43,201 nucleotides of DNA from Planctomicrobium piriforme (GCA_945869735.1 CAMBPQ010000024.1:1-43201); one strand, 5' to 3'. Counted from the stretch's first letter, positions 1 through 9,024 are shown. Program-made: numbers and translations. Notes: a model not told the origin generated them from the sequence alone.

Positions 1-184
1 CAAAGATGCCCCGGCTTCTGCGCGTGCCTCCGACCGGCTCCTCACGATCGGGAAGTTTCAGCATCAGGAGGATGCTGCCCGGCAGCCAAGGGACACCTCT
101 GGCTGTCGCTTCGGCTGCCTCACGCCTGCAACGGCCACGATGGCGTTGCAGGCGTGAAACAAGACCGGCTCCTCACGATCGGGA
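1..184. repeat. Interspersed repeat family B, copy 1 (rearranged, cut by window edge)
   Basis: This stretch downstream of the DUF971 gene holds fragments of a repeat also seen at 9025-9366 and 23401-23618. Positions 15-53 match the core of the other two copies, including GACCGGCTCCTCACGATCGG, which recurs here at 163-182. Positions 77-110 and 121-162 match the hairpin module of copy 2, but in a different order, so this copy is a mosaic. The hairpin at 121-156 has a perfect 13-bp stem (CACGCCTGCAACG at 121-133 against 144-156) and a 10-nt loop. Short open frames exist on both strands but none looks like a gene. The repeat may continue beyond the left edge. Confidence 0.75.
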
Positions 185-217
185 GACGTGTTGAACATCC
201 GTGCGGCGTGCCTCCCG

Positions 218-541
218 TCAGGGTGCCAGCTCGCGGAGATACTCCAGCGTGTAGATGCCGCTGGAATGGCCGTCGGAAAACTCGATCGAATAGGCGTATT
301 GGCCGACCGGCTGCATGCCGACGACCTTGAGTGGCGCGACTTCCTCCGCACTGAGCACCTGGAGAAGCTGCGGCTGCGCCGGGGCGGCACGCTTCTCACG
401 GCAGGTTGCGCACGGGCAGGCGTCGCGGAGGAGCCGCGGGGTGTAGACCGCCGCCACGCCGTCGCTCCAGGCGATCTCGATGGCGGACGGTGAATGCGGG
501 TCATCGACCCGACGGATCGCTGCAGGAACGGGTGTGGTCAT
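218..541 (-). CDS. DUF971 domain protein
   Basis: This 107-residue protein has the size and sequence character of stand-alone DUF971 proteins. The fold resembles the N-terminal domain of gamma-butyrobetaine hydroxylase, and members are often linked to Fe-S cluster or cofactor metabolism. Visible family features are an early W-x-D-G segment (IEIAWSDGVAAVY), the cysteine-bearing stretch RDACPCATCREKR near residues 39-51, and a C-terminal YSIEFSDGHSSGIYTLEYLREL. The CPCATC cysteines could bind a metal, which I infer only from their spacing. The start ATG (539-541) overlaps the TGA of the upstream phenylacetate-CoA ligase-like gene in an ATGA, so the two are probably translationally coupled. It is the last gene of the run before the repeat at the window edge. 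The biochemical role is unknown. Confidence 0.85.
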   Translation of the reverse strand: MTTPVPAAIRRVDDPHSPSAIEIAWSDGVAAVYTPRLLRDACPCATCREKRAAPAQPQLLQVLSAEEVAPLKVVGMQPVGQYAYSIEFSDGHSSGIYTLEYLRELAP

Positions 542-1842
542 GCTTCACCTTGGGAACGGTCGCGAAGGTCGACGATCCGGCGGCCCTTGCCCTCGAACCG
601 CGGCAGGCTGCTGATCGGCACCGTCGTCACGTCGACCCGCAGGCCGAGACGGACTTGTAGTTCGCGGGCCACGCGGCCCGGATCGTCGAGCCGATCCTCG
701 ATGGCGAGCGACAACTGGTCGAGGCTCTCACGCCTCGACACCGTGAGCTGGTGCTCGACCACCTCGGGGAACCCGCGGACGATCTCTTCGATCGCGTGCG
801 GGAAGACGTTGACGCCGCGGACCACCAGCATGTCGTCGGTCCGCCCGAGGATGCCACCGTCGAGCCGGACCCACGGGCAGGCACCGGCAGCCACGTCGCC
901 GGCGGCGGCCCAGGTTGGCCGCACGATGTCGCCGGTGCGATAGCGGATCACGGGCGCACCGGTGCGGCCGAGCGTGGTGAGCACGAGTTCGGCGAGTTCG
1001 CCTGGCACCGCCGGGCTTCCGGTCGCCAGCGAGAGGAACTCGGGGTGGAACCATTCCTCGATCACGTCGAGTCCGTCGCCGTGCGGGTCGCCCACGCCCC
1101 AGGGCCCTACTTCAGTGGCGCCGGCGTGATCGAGCACGTCGACGTCCCAGGCAGCGGCGATCCGCCCGCGGGTCGTGCGGACCGAGCCTCCCGGCTCACC
1201 CGCCACGATCACCAGCCGAAGGCCGAGCCCTGCTGTATCGATCTTGTTGTCCTCGGCAACCTCGGCGAGATGGAGCGCGTAACTCGGCGTCGCAAGCAGC
1301 ACGGTGGCTCCCAGGCTGCGGATCAGCTCGAGCCTCGCAAGACTCGTGAGTCCACCGGTCGGGATCGCCATCGCACCGCGGGCAAGGGCTGCGTCGAAGC
1401 CGCTCCAGAAGCCCACATAGGGACCGAAGGACGAGGCCACCAGCATGCGATCACCGGATGTCACACCGCCGCGATCGAGGATCGTCCGCCAGCAATCCAT
1501 CCACCACGCCCAGTCGGCCGCCGTGTCGAGCACGGGCAGCGGCCTGCCATGCGTGCCGCTGGTCTGGTGATACCGAACATACCGGGCCGGCTCCCAGGTG
1601 AGGTTGGCGGGACGTCCCGTCGATGCGGCGTCTTCGACCAGTTCATCCTTGTAGGTGAACGGCCAATCGGCGAGTTCGTCGAGCGACTTGATCGAAGCCG
1701 CGTCGACCACCCGGGCCAGCTTCGTCGCATAGAACGCGTTGTGCGGCAGAATCTCCCGGAGCAGACCACGGAGCCGGTCGAGCTTCAGCGACTCGACGGA
1801 CGCGCGGTCGGGGGAGCGATCGGAAGGGTGGGCACGTGACAT
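538..1842 (-). CDS. Phenylacetate-CoA ligase-like AMP-binding enzyme
   Basis: The 434-residue product is an adenylate-forming enzyme of the phenylacetate-CoA ligase (PaaK) type, which activates a carboxylic acid with ATP and transfers it to CoA. Visible motifs are the P-loop-like TSGTHG (a TSGTTG variant), the acceptor-site YRTGDI, and the C-terminal hinge GRTDDMLVVRGVNVFPHAIEEI followed by a small C-terminal domain, all in PaaK order. Length agrees with the family (about 430-440). I chose the ATG at 1842 because the product then begins just before the first conserved helix; the longer open frame upstream overlaps the PEGA gene. It lies 7 bp after the PEGA gene and overlaps the DUF971 gene by 4 bp. 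No phenylacetate degradation genes are in the window, so the substrate is unknown and coenzyme F390 synthetase-type activity is an alternative. Confidence 0.88.
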   Translation of the reverse strand: MSRAHPSDRSPDRASVESLKLDRLRGLLREILPHNAFYATKLARVVDAASIKSLDELADWPFTYKDELVEDAASTGRPANLTWEPARYVRYHQTSGTHGRPLPVLDTAADWAWWMDCWRTILDRGGVTSGDRMLVASSFGPYVGFWSGFDAALARGAMAIPTGGLTSLARLELIRSLGATVLLATPSYALHLAEVAEDNKIDTAGLGLRLVIVAGEPGGSVRTTRGRIAAAWDVDVLDHAGATEVGPWGVGDPHGDGLDVIEEWFHPEFLSLATGSPAVPGELAELVLTTLGRTGAPVIRYRTGDIVRPTWAAAGDVAAGACPWVRLDGGILGRTDDMLVVRGVNVFPHAIEEIVRGFPEVVEHQLTVSRRESLDQLSLAIEDRLDDPGRVARELQVRLGLRVDVTTVPISSLPRFEGKGRRIVDLRDRSQGEA

Positions 1843-1849
1843 ACCAGGA

Positions 1850-2506
1850 TTATGGCACGCCGAGCGACGGAATGCCCTGCGACGGCGCGTTCTGCAGCGG
1901 CGGCTGCAATCCCTGTAGCGACTGTGGCGGCGGAAGGACAAGCGGCAACTGGCTCGGCATGGGCTGCGGCGCGAAGGGCTGCGCCGGCAGGGGTGCCGGG
2001 AGCGGCTGCACCGGCAGAGGCGCCGAGAGCGGAGTGGCAGGCGGAAGGCTTCCGGCCGCGAGCCGCACCTGCTCTGCACGAGCGACCACCAGTTCCGGCG
2101 GTGTCGATGCTGCCGGCTGCATGGCGAGTTCGACGGCCCGCTCGTCGCGGACCTCCCATGGGATCAGGTTCTCGGTGACGAAGTCGAGCGGGAAGATCTC
2201 GTACCACGGCGTCGGGAACGGCTGCCGCACGGTGAGCGTCTCGTAGCCATCCTTGACGAGGCGGATCTTGCGGGTGCCGTAGTAGACGAAGTCGTGCGAG
2301 ACCGGCGTCGTACCGATCTGGTAATCGTCGACGTAGACGAGCGCACCGGGAGGATTGCTGCGGATCGTCATCCGCCGCTGGACACAGCCCGTGGCCACGA
2401 CGGCGACGACGGCCGCGACGGCCATGACGACCGCTGCCCGACGACGGCCACCCGGGATCAACACTCTAATAAAGAAGGCCCGTTCCATGGGGCGGACAGT
2501 AGACAC
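1850..2506 (-). CDS. PEGA-domain lipoprotein with proline/glutamine-rich tail
   Basis: The 218-residue product starts with a basic segment (GGRRRAAVV), a hydrophobic stretch and the lipobox-like VATGC, indicating a lipoprotein signal peptide. A PEGA-type domain follows: MTIRSNPPGALVYVDDYQIG, then TPVSHDF and GTRKIRLVKDGYETL, the usual small beta-sandwich pattern. From about residue 140 onward the chain is rich in Pro, Gln, Leu and Ala and is probably disordered or wall-associated. The start is uncertain: the GTG at 2506 gives the longest frame, while the ATG at 2488 (MERAFF) is equally plausible and no clear ribosome binding site separates them. It is the first gene of a minus-strand run with the ligase-like and DUF971 genes, and is divergent from the phosphatase gene at 2645. 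Its partner is unknown. Confidence 0.85.
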   Translation of the reverse strand: MSTVRPMERAFFIRVLIPGGRRRAAVVMAVAAVVAVVATGCVQRRMTIRSNPPGALVYVDDYQIGTTPVSHDFVYYGTRKIRLVKDGYETLTVRQPFPTPWYEIFPLDFVTENLIPWEVRDERAVELAMQPAASTPPELVVARAEQVRLAAGSLPPATPLSAPLPVQPLPAPLPAQPFAPQPMPSQLPLVLPPPQSLQGLQPPLQNAPSQGIPSLGVP

Positions 2507-2644
2507 CGCGGTCGCCTACCGCCAGACCAGCGGGCCTCGCGCAGTCTTCCCCGACCTCTCCAAGTCGCGACGTCCCCGCCGGCCGGCTAGACTCTCAGGC
2601 TTCCGCGTCCCATCCTCCCTCCACCGCAGTCCGGGGCCCGAAGC

Positions 2645-3976
2645 GTGGGATCAGGCACGAGCCTCGACTGCTGCGAACTCACCGACATTGGGCGGCGCCG
2701 CGCAAGTAACCAAGATTCCAAGGTGGTGCTTGCCCCGTGGAGCGTCGAGCAATACCGACGCCGGGGCTGGCTGTTCGTCGTTGCCGACGGCATGGGGGCG
2801 CATGCGGCCGGCGAGATGGCCAGCGCCCTGGCCGTCGAGCACGTGCCGCTTGTCTACGAGAAACTCGCCGCCCGTTCGCCGCCACGGGCCCTCGACGCCG
2901 CCCTTCGGCAGGCCCACGCCGTGATCCACGAACGCGGTGAGAATGCCGCCGACCTCAAGGGCATGGGCACCACCTGCACGGCCTTGGCCTTGGTGCCCCG
3001 CGGCGCCCTTGTCGGCCACGTCGGTGACAGCCGTGCCTATCGCGTCCGCGGCGGCAGGATCGACCAGTTGTCCCGCGACCACTCTCTGTCGTGGGAACTC
3101 GAGGGCCAACGCACGGCTGGCGTCGACGAGCCGATTCCGAAGAATATCATCACGCGGTCGCTCGGCCCTCAGCCCAGGGTCGATGTCGACGTCGAGGGAC
3201 CGTTCCCGGTGGACACCGGTGACGTGTTCGTGCTCTGCAGCGACGGCCTCTCCGGACAGGTGGCTGACGAAGAGATCGGCCTGCTCGCGGCTGGCCTGTC
3301 GCCGGACGCGGCGGCGGCCGCGCTCGTGGGGCTGACGCTCGTCCGCGGGGCGCCCGACAACGTCACCGTGATCGTCGCGAGGGCCGGCAGGAAGGAGGCG
3401 TCGCAGGTCGCCCCGGGCGATCCGCCCTGGCCGCTCACCGACGAAACCGCGAACAAAAAGCCCCAGCCCCTCCCCGTGAAGCTGCTGGCTGGGGCGGCAG
3501 CCAGCCTGCTGACAGCGCTGGTCTTCAACCCCTGGAGCGGCCTGATGGTGAATGACGGCGTCGTCGGCGGCCTCCTCGGGCCTGACCTGGCGTTCCCGTT
3601 GGCCCTCATCCTCTCGGTCACGATGGCCCTGCTCTTCATCAGCTGCCTGCTGGCAGCCGTGCTCTTCGTCTTCGCATCCTCCACCGGCCCTGTCCGCGTG
3701 CTGCTCCCAGGCGCAAAACTTGGGGGCGGTCCCTACCGCACCTACAACTGCGCTGCGTCTGCGCCGCTCCTCGAGGGCATCGTGTCGAGCGTCGAATCGG
3801 CCGCCCACGGTCTCTCGACGCGGGAACGCGACCAGCTGCTCGCCGCCGTCTCCGCGGCGCGGTCGCAGATCACGGCAGGCGACTTCCCCGCGGCGATCAC
3901 GGCGGCGGCCGACGCAATCGCTGCCTATCGCCGCTCGATCGATGCCGCCCGGGGCGATGACACCGCCCACGGTTGA
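2645..3976 (+). CDS. PP2C-type serine/threonine phosphatase with C-terminal membrane segments
   Basis: The 443-residue protein is a metal-dependent PP2C/PPM phosphatase that removes phosphate from Ser/Thr residues. Metal-site motifs appear in canonical order: RRRASNQD (Asp24), VADGMGAHAAGE (Asp48, Gly49), GTTCTAL, GHVGDSRAYR, LCSDGLSG and the C-terminal APDNVTVIV. After the catalytic domain (about residues 1-255) come two hydrophobic segments, around LLAGAAASLLTALVF and LALILSVTMALLFISCLLA, then a soluble C-terminal helical part. The enzyme is therefore probably anchored in the inner membrane with the catalytic domain in the cytoplasm. The start at 2645 is a GTG; the first conserved strand begins only seven residues later, so an upstream start is unlikely. 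The atypical kinase at 4194 is the next gene on the same strand, 217 bp on; a functional link is possible but unproven. Confidence 0.9.
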   Translation: MGSGTSLDCCELTDIGRRRASNQDSKVVLAPWSVEQYRRRGWLFVVADGMGAHAAGEMASALAVEHVPLVYEKLAARSPPRALDAALRQAHAVIHERGENAADLKGMGTTCTALALVPRGALVGHVGDSRAYRVRGGRIDQLSRDHSLSWELEGQRTAGVDEPIPKNIITRSLGPQPRVDVDVEGPFPVDTGDVFVLCSDGLSGQVADEEIGLLAAGLSPDAAAAALVGLTLVRGAPDNVTVIVARAGRKEASQVAPGDPPWPLTDETANKKPQPLPVKLLAGAAASLLTALVFNPWSGLMVNDGVVGGLLGPDLAFPLALILSVTMALLFISCLLAAVLFVFASSTGPVRVLLPGAKLGGGPYRTYNCAASAPLLEGIVSSVESAAHGLSTRERDQLLAAVSAARSQITAGDFPAAITAAADAIAAYRRSIDAARGDDTAHG

Positions 3977-4193
3977 TCCGGGCTCCTGCTCACGTGGAGC
4001 TTCGCCCACAACCACGCCTCAGGCTCATGGGTGATGCGTTCAAACGTCAAGGTCTGCCACGGGCCGTTGCCCCGCTTGCCCAGTCAGCGTCGGTACGGTG
4101 ACCGGCTGGCAAAACGGCTCCAGTGCCCTCGAGCACAAGGTCGATCGCCTTGGGACAGGAAAAGTCTCTTTCATCAATGCCAGGGGAGACACC

Positions 4194-5057
4194 ATGGGAT
4201 CCGCAGCTGCCTTGCAGACGCATTCCGAGGCCGCGACGTCCCGCCCCCGGCCGGCCATGTTTCGGGCGCTCGGCCATGCCGAGCCTCCGCTCGCGATTGA
4301 ACTCGGCGGCGAGACGTTCCGCCACGTCGAGACGCTCAAGCATGACTCGTGGGCCGCGACGGCGATCTACCGGTCGGCGACCCGCACCGCCAAGTGCAAG
4401 TTTAACCGCACGCAGGCAATCTCGGTGGTGCCGATGGATTGGCTGGGCCGGTTCCTTGCCGCCCGCGAGCGGTGGTTCATGGATCGCCTCGCCGGCATCG
4501 AGGGGACTCCCGTGTCTCTCGGTGACATCCGCGTCGAGGGAAAATCTCTTCCGACGGCCATCGCCCACAAATGGATCGGGGGCCACGCGCTGGCCGAAGG
4601 TGAGCAGGTCGACGACTGGTTCTTCCCGCGGCTGGCGGCGATTCTCGCGGAGGCCCACCGCCGCGGCGTGGCCCACGTCGACCTCCACAAGCGCGAAAAC
4701 ATCCTCGTCGACGAGGCGGGCCACCCGCATCTGATCGACTACCAGATCTCGTTTGGTCTGCCCGCGGACAGCCGGGTGGCGGCGGTCGTGTTTGGTGGCG
4801 TGCTCAGGCTCCTCCAACGGTGTGACGACTACCATCTGCTCAAGCACCGCGTGAAGCACCGGCCCGACCAGGTCGGCCTGAGCCTCGCCGACATGCAGCG
4901 GATGCGGCCCTGGTGGATCCGTGCCCACCGCTGCGTGGCGGTGCCCTTCCGGGCCTGCCGTCGCCAGCTGCTCACGGTGCTCGGCATCCGCTCCAAGACT
5001 GGCCACGCCTTCAGTGAGGCCTTCCCCGAGATCGCCCACCGCCGGGCGGCGGCCTGA
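4194..5057 (+). CDS. Atypical kinase-fold protein (LPS-kinase/RIO-like, VDLHKREN type)
   Basis: The 287-residue product has a divergent protein-kinase fold. A candidate ATP-binding lysine lies in TAKCKFNR (Lys67 or Lys69). The catalytic loop is HVDLHKREN (residues 161-169, Asp163 and Asn169) and the metal-binding segment is LIDYQISF (Asp182) instead of DFG. Asp and Asn in the loop are six positions apart; canonical HRDLKPEN has five. The C-terminal part is short and basic. Such a minimal kinase resembles WaaP/KdkA/InaA lipopolysaccharide kinases and RIO kinases more than Hanks-type kinases. I chose the ATG at 4194 because CAGGGGAGA lies a few bases upstream; an upstream ATG at 4098 would add an unconserved tail. 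The next gene is an LptF/G-type permease, which makes a lipid A-core sugar kinase a fair guess, but the substrate could also be a protein. Confidence 0.75.
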   Translation: MGSAAALQTHSEAATSRPRPAMFRALGHAEPPLAIELGGETFRHVETLKHDSWAATAIYRSATRTAKCKFNRTQAISVVPMDWLGRFLAARERWFMDRLAGIEGTPVSLGDIRVEGKSLPTAIAHKWIGGHALAEGEQVDDWFFPRLAAILAEAHRRGVAHVDLHKRENILVDEAGHPHLIDYQISFGLPADSRVAAVVFGGVLRLLQRCDDYHLLKHRVKHRPDQVGLSLADMQRMRPWWIRAHRCVAVPFRACRRQLLTVLGIRSKTGHAFSEAFPEIAHRRAAA

Positions 5058-5079
5058 GGTCTGAGGCTGCGGCAGACCT
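5057..5079 (+). terminator. Possible hairpin after the kinase gene
   Basis: A 7-bp inverted repeat (AGGTCTG at 5057-5063, CAGACCT at 5073-5079) starts on the last base of the kinase stop codon. It is followed only by TTGATC, not by a proper T-tract, so intrinsic termination would be weak at best. The next gene starts 63 bp later on the same strand. Confidence 0.25.
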
Positions 5080-5141
5080 TTGATCAGCGGCCCAAATCGG
5101 CCTGCCGCCGGGAGTACCGCCACCGCTACACTCCGGCGGCC

Positions 5142-6326
5142 ATGAAGATCATCTCGCGATACGTGCTCTGGGAGTTGCTCCAGGTCTTCCTGGTGGCACT
5201 CACGGCGCTCACGCTCTTCATGCTGGTCGTCGGCCTCGTTCGCGAGGCCCAGCAGCAGGGGCTTGGACTCATCCAGATCCTGATGCTGGTCCCCTACGTC
5301 CTCCCGGAGGCGATGCGGTTCGCCGTGCCGGGCACCATGCTCTTCGCGGTGGCCAGCGTCTTCGGCCGGATGTCGGCCTCCAACGAGGTGATCGCGCTCA
5401 AGGCGGCGGGTATTTCACCGGTGGCGATCATCTGGCCGGCGGCAGCGCTCGCGCTGGTGGTGAGTTTCGTATCGGTCTGGCTCAACGACGTCGCCGTGTC
5501 GTGGGGCCGAGACGGCGTCCGGCAGGTCGTGGTCAGCAGCGTCGAGCAGATCATCTATGGCAGACTTCGGCAGCAGCGGTCCTACAGCACCTCGCAGATG
5601 TCAATCAACGTCAAGGCGGTCGACGGGAAGCGGTTGATCCGGCCCACGCTCACCTTCCAGTCCAATGCCAACGGGCCGCCGGCCACGGTCTCGGCGGCCG
5701 AGGCCGAACTCAGCGCCGACGCGGCGAGGGGCACGCTCGTCGTCACCTTCCGCGACGGGACGCTCCACATGGGGGACTACACCGCCTCGTTCCCCGACTC
5801 GATCGTCCGCGAAGTGCCTCTCGACGCCGTCAGCCGCAAGAGCACGATATCGACGAGCCCCTCGGAGATCGCGATGGCTCAGTTCGCGACGGCCCGCATC
5901 GAAGAGGCGAGGAAGATCGACCGCATCGAGCAGCTTGCCGCCGGTAAGACGGCGATGAGCATGCTTACCGGACGGATGGAAATGACCTCGCCGGCGCACA
6001 CGGCCTACGAGCGGGAAATGCTCCGGCAAGAACGTGGTCGACTCAACCGGATCATCATGGAGCCCTGGCGACGGTGGGCCAACGGCTTCAGCTGCCTCTG
6101 CTTTCTGCTGGTCGGAGCGCCGATGGCGATCCGAATGCGTAACGCCGACTTCCTGACGAGCTTTTTTCTCTGTTTCCTGCCGATCCTGTTCGTCTACTAC
6201 CCGATCTTCATGCTCGGCGTCGACCAGGCGAAGCGGGGTTCGGTTCCGCCCATAGCGGTCTGGATGGGCAACGTGCTGATCACGCTCTGGGGCTGGTGGC
6301 TGCTTCGCAGAGTGGTCCGCCAGTGA
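5142..6326 (+). CDS. LptF/LptG family (YjgP/YjgQ) lipopolysaccharide export permease
   Basis: The 394-residue protein fits the LptF/LptG family, the inner-membrane permease half of the LptB2FG exporter that extracts LPS from the inner membrane. It starts with [16 protein letters not shown], a typical family N-terminus, and has an N-terminal pair of membrane segments with the conserved [18 protein letters not shown] loop. A large periplasmic beta-rich domain spans about residues 130-300, and two or three C-terminal membrane segments end in WWLLRR. The length is right for the family. Only one such gene is present here; its LptG/LptF partner and LptB must lie elsewhere, or one protein acts as a homodimer. 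Its LPS role is supported by lptD and lpxK in the same window. The kinase gene lies 84 bp upstream. Confidence 0.88.
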   Translation: MKIISRYVLWELLQVFLVALTALTLFMLVVGLVREAQQQGLGLIQILMLVPYVLPEAMRFAVPGTMLFAVASVFGRMSASNEVIALKAAGISPVAIIWPAAALALVVSFVSVWLNDVAVSWGRDGVRQVVVSSVEQIIYGRLRQQRSYSTSQMSINVKAVDGKRLIRPTLTFQSNANGPPATVSAAEAELSADAARGTLVVTFRDGTLHMGDYTASFPDSIVREVPLDAVSRKSTISTSPSEIAMAQFATARIEEARKIDRIEQLAAGKTAMSMLTGRMEMTSPAHTAYEREMLRQERGRLNRIIMEPWRRWANGFSCLCFLLVGAPMAIRMRNADFLTSFFLCFLPILFVYYPIFMLGVDQAKRGSVPPIAVWMGNVLITLWGWWLLRRVVRQ

Positions 6327-6414
6327 CCGCGTGGTGTTGCTCGCCGGGTCGAATCTGGCACAATCGGCAGATCGTCCCAGGAACCATCTGACTACCGCCA
6401 CGGAGCCACGTCGC

Positions 6415-7413
6415 ATGCCCCGTCCCGTCACCCTGTTCACCGGCCAGTGGGCCGACCTGCCGCTAGAAGATCTAGCCCGCAAAGCCCGTGACTTCGGCTA
6501 CCAGGGCCTCGAACTCGCCTGCTGGGGCGACCACTTCGATGTCACCCGCGCCCTCGAAGAGAGTGGCTACTGCGCGGCCAAGCGCGACACCCTCGAGCGG
6601 CACGACCTCTCCGTCTACGCCATTTCCAACCACCTCGTCGGCCAGGCCGTCTGCGACCGGATCGACGAGCGTCACAAGTCGATCCTGCCGCCGCACGTCT
6701 GGGGCGACGGCGACCCGGCCGGCGTCAACCGGCGTGCTGCAGAAGAAATGAAACGCACGGCGCGGGCAGCCCAGAAACTTGGCGTGTCGGTCGTCAACGG
6801 CTTTACAGGCTCTTCAATCTGGCACTTCCTCTACTCTTTTCCGCCAGTATCCGACTCGATGATCGACGCGGGCTTCGCGGAGTTCGCGGAGCGGTGGCAT
6901 CCGATTCTCGATGTGTTTGCGGAATGCGGCGTGCGGTTTGCGCTCGAGGTGCATCCGACCGAAATCGCCTTCGACATCTTCACGGCCCAGCGGGCCCTTG
7001 ACGCGCTTGGCCGCCGCGAGGAGTTTGGCTTCAACTTCGACCCCAGCCACCTCCACTGGCAGGGCGTCAGTTCCGTGGAGTTCATCCGCTCGTTCCATGA
7101 CCGCATCTACCACGTCCACGTCAAGGACGCGATCGTGACCTTGAATGGCCGCACCGGGATCCTCGGCAGCCACATCAACTTCGGCGATCCCCGCCGGGGC
7201 TGGGACTTCCGTTCGCCGGGCCGCGGCGGCGTCGATTTCGAGGAGATCATCCGGGCCCTCAACCAGGCCGGCTACGAGGGGCCGCTATCGGTGGAGTGGG
7301 AGGATTGTGGCATGGACCGCGAGCATGGTGCCGCCGAGGCAGCGCGGTTCGTGAAGAACCTCGACTTCTCACCGAGCAACCGGCAGTTCGACTCGGCGTT
7401 CGCGGAATCCTGA
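6415..7413 (+). CDS. Sugar phosphate isomerase/epimerase-like TIM-barrel protein
   Basis: The 332-residue protein belongs to the xylose isomerase-like/AP endonuclease 2 TIM-barrel superfamily. It opens with [32 protein letters not shown], whose first strand and helix carry the usual GYQGLEL. Metal and substrate positions appear in [36 protein letters not shown] and [15 protein letters not shown]. Such enzymes isomerise or epimerise sugars, inositols or related polyols through a divalent metal. The ATG at 6415 precedes the first barrel strand directly; the longer frame from 6331 adds an unconserved 28-residue tail. No sugar-specific partner lies next to it, so the substrate cannot be named. 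The family is highly expanded in planctomycetes. Confidence 0.88.
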   Translation: MPRPVTLFTGQWADLPLEDLARKARDFGYQGLELACWGDHFDVTRALEESGYCAAKRDTLERHDLSVYAISNHLVGQAVCDRIDERHKSILPPHVWGDGDPAGVNRRAAEEMKRTARAAQKLGVSVVNGFTGSSIWHFLYSFPPVSDSMIDAGFAEFAERWHPILDVFAECGVRFALEVHPTEIAFDIFTAQRALDALGRREEFGFNFDPSHLHWQGVSSVEFIRSFHDRIYHVHVKDAIVTLNGRTGILGSHINFGDPRRGWDFRSPGRGGVDFEEIIRALNQAGYEGPLSVEWEDCGMDREHGAAEAARFVKNLDFSPSNRQFDSAFAES

Positions 7414-7439
7414 GCGGCGGCGTGCCGCAGGAGGGCGTG

Positions 7440-9002
7440 ATGCGGTGTCATGGGTCACGGTCATCTGACCGGCAGTGGTTGCTGTGCGCCGTTGTCTGCT
7501 CAGCCGTCGTCGCGATCGCTGCCGCAGGACGCGCTGATCCGGCCGCACAGTCGTTGCCCGGGAGCCTCGCGGAACTCGACCACGCGTTCACCGCCGCGGC
7601 CGCCTTGCTTGCCACGAGTGCCGCGAACGGTGGGCACGCCGACTTGGCGAAGGCGATCACGGAATGGAATCTTCCCGCGGCCGGCGAGCGGCAGATCGTC
7701 GTCTCGATCGCAACGCGGTTGGAAAAGCCCTCGTCGGTCAACACCCCCGACGAGGAGACCATCTGGAGAGATTTCTGCGCGGCCCGTCGCACGCGGGCCG
7801 CCGGCTTGTTCGAGCACGCCGTCGCCGCGTCCCGGCTGCATGACCACGTGCCGACTCGTGACGAGCTTGCCAGGCCCGTCGACCCACATGCGCCGTGCGT
7901 GCCCCAGCGGTCGTGCGAGGCGATTCGGCTGCTCTTTCTCTGCCTGCGCGACGATCCGAACCACGAACGGGCCCGGATGGCCGGCGGCTGGGTGAAACGC
8001 GGCGGCGACTGGCTCTGGCCCGAGGCCGCGCGGCGGCTCGACAAGGGCGAGGCCTACGACCCGACCTTCGGCTGGCTACCCAAGGCGAAGCTGGAACGCC
8101 ACCGCGCTGGCGAGCGACTGAATCGTGGCCGCTGGATCACAGCCACCGAAGACGCGAAGACAACCCGGGACGTGAAGTACGGCCGCGAGTTTCTCTCCGA
8201 TCATTGGGAGATCGTCTCCGCAGCCACCGTCGATGACACGGCGGCGCTCGCCCTGCGTCTGGAGGAAACGGCCGACGTCTGGCGACAGGTCTTCGGTGCC
8301 TTCGCCTTTGAGCCAAAGGATCTGGAGAAGCGGCTCGCAGGCCGCGGCCGAACCGCTCCGCACACGCCTCACTCCGCGATCCTCTGTGCCGACCGCGGGC
8401 AATACCTGCAGGAGCTCGGGCCACTCGAGCCGCTCATCGGCAGGACCAACGGTATCTACTGGACGCCGACAAAGACGATCTGGTTCTTCATCGACAAGGC
8501 CGGCGACGCGGCGGAACCCGATCCGATCACGATCCACCACGAGGCCACGCACCAACTCTTTGCCGAATCGCGGCACGACACCGCGAAGGTGCGACAACCC
8601 CCGGGCGAGCGGTGTGGTTTTTGGGCGATCGAGGCGGCCGGTTGCTACCTGGAGACGATCCGATCGACGCCGTATGGCTGGACGGTGGGAGGCCGCGACG
8701 CCGGCCGCGTGCCCGCCGCGAAGGAGCGGCTCGACGAAGGCTTTTTCGTGCCGCTCGCCGAAATCTCTGGCCTCGGCCGCCAGGCGTTGCAGGCGGACGA
8801 GCGGCTGCCGCAGCTCTACAGCCAGTTCGCGGGTCTGGCCGACTTCTTTATGAACGGCAGCGGCGGCCGTCACCGCGAAGCGTTCGTGGAGTATCTCGTC
8901 CGCGTCTACTCGGGCACCGCCGACCCCGACACTCTTTCCCGCCTCTGTAAGCAAAGCTACGCGGACCTCGACGTCGAGTACCGCCGCCACCTCTCGCGAT
9001 GA
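7440..9002 (+). CDS. Secreted DUF1570-type putative metalloprotease
   Basis: The 520-residue product begins with a signal peptide (hydrophobic WLLCAVVCSAVVAIAAAG, then a likely cleavage near ADPAAQ) and should be exported. Around residues 366-371 it has HHEATH, an HExxH-type zinc motif (His367, Glu368, His371), in the context ITIHHEATHQLFAESR. This matches the C-terminal DUF1570 domain of many planctomycete proteins, seen as gluzincin-like peptidases. The N-terminal half is helical and contains GGWVKRGGDWLWPEAARRLDKGEAYD, a segment common in this protein class. The ATG at 7440-7442 follows the strong ribosome binding site AGGAGGG at the proper distance, which decides the start over the in-frame ATG at 7296. 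Peptidase activity is inferred from the motif only. A repeat-filled gap follows. Confidence 0.8.
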   Translation: MRCHGSRSSDRQWLLCAVVCSAVVAIAAAGRADPAAQSLPGSLAELDHAFTAAAALLATSAANGGHADLAKAITEWNLPAAGERQIVVSIATRLEKPSSVNTPDEETIWRDFCAARRTRAAGLFEHAVAASRLHDHVPTRDELARPVDPHAPCVPQRSCEAIRLLFLCLRDDPNHERARMAGGWVKRGGDWLWPEAARRLDKGEAYDPTFGWLPKAKLERHRAGERLNRGRWITATEDAKTTRDVKYGREFLSDHWEIVSAATVDDTAALALRLEETADVWRQVFGAFAFEPKDLEKRLAGRGRTAPHTPHSAILCADRGQYLQELGPLEPLIGRTNGIYWTPTKTIWFFIDKAGDAAEPDPITIHHEATHQLFAESRHDTAKVRQPPGERCGFWAIEAAGCYLETIRSTPYGWTVGGRDAGRVPAAKERLDEGFFVPLAEISGLGRQALQADERLPQLYSQFAGLADFFMNGSGGRHREAFVEYLVRVYSGTADPDTLSRLCKQSYADLDVEYRRHLSR

Positions 9003-9024
9003 ACTGGCTTTCCGTCTGCGTGAT

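Noticed and set aside
751-1839. A 362-residue plus-strand ORF
   Set aside because: It is the antisense shadow of the CoA ligase-like gene, with no start signal or recognisable domain.
538-2079. N-terminal extension of the CoA ligase-like enzyme to 513 residues
   Set aside because: The extra part overlaps the PEGA gene in another frame, is Arg/Ser-rich, and has no similarity to the family.
3977-4193. Possible RNA gene between the phosphatase and kinase genes
   Set aside because: I found no tRNA-like fold or known riboswitch pattern; treated as ordinary intergenic sequence.
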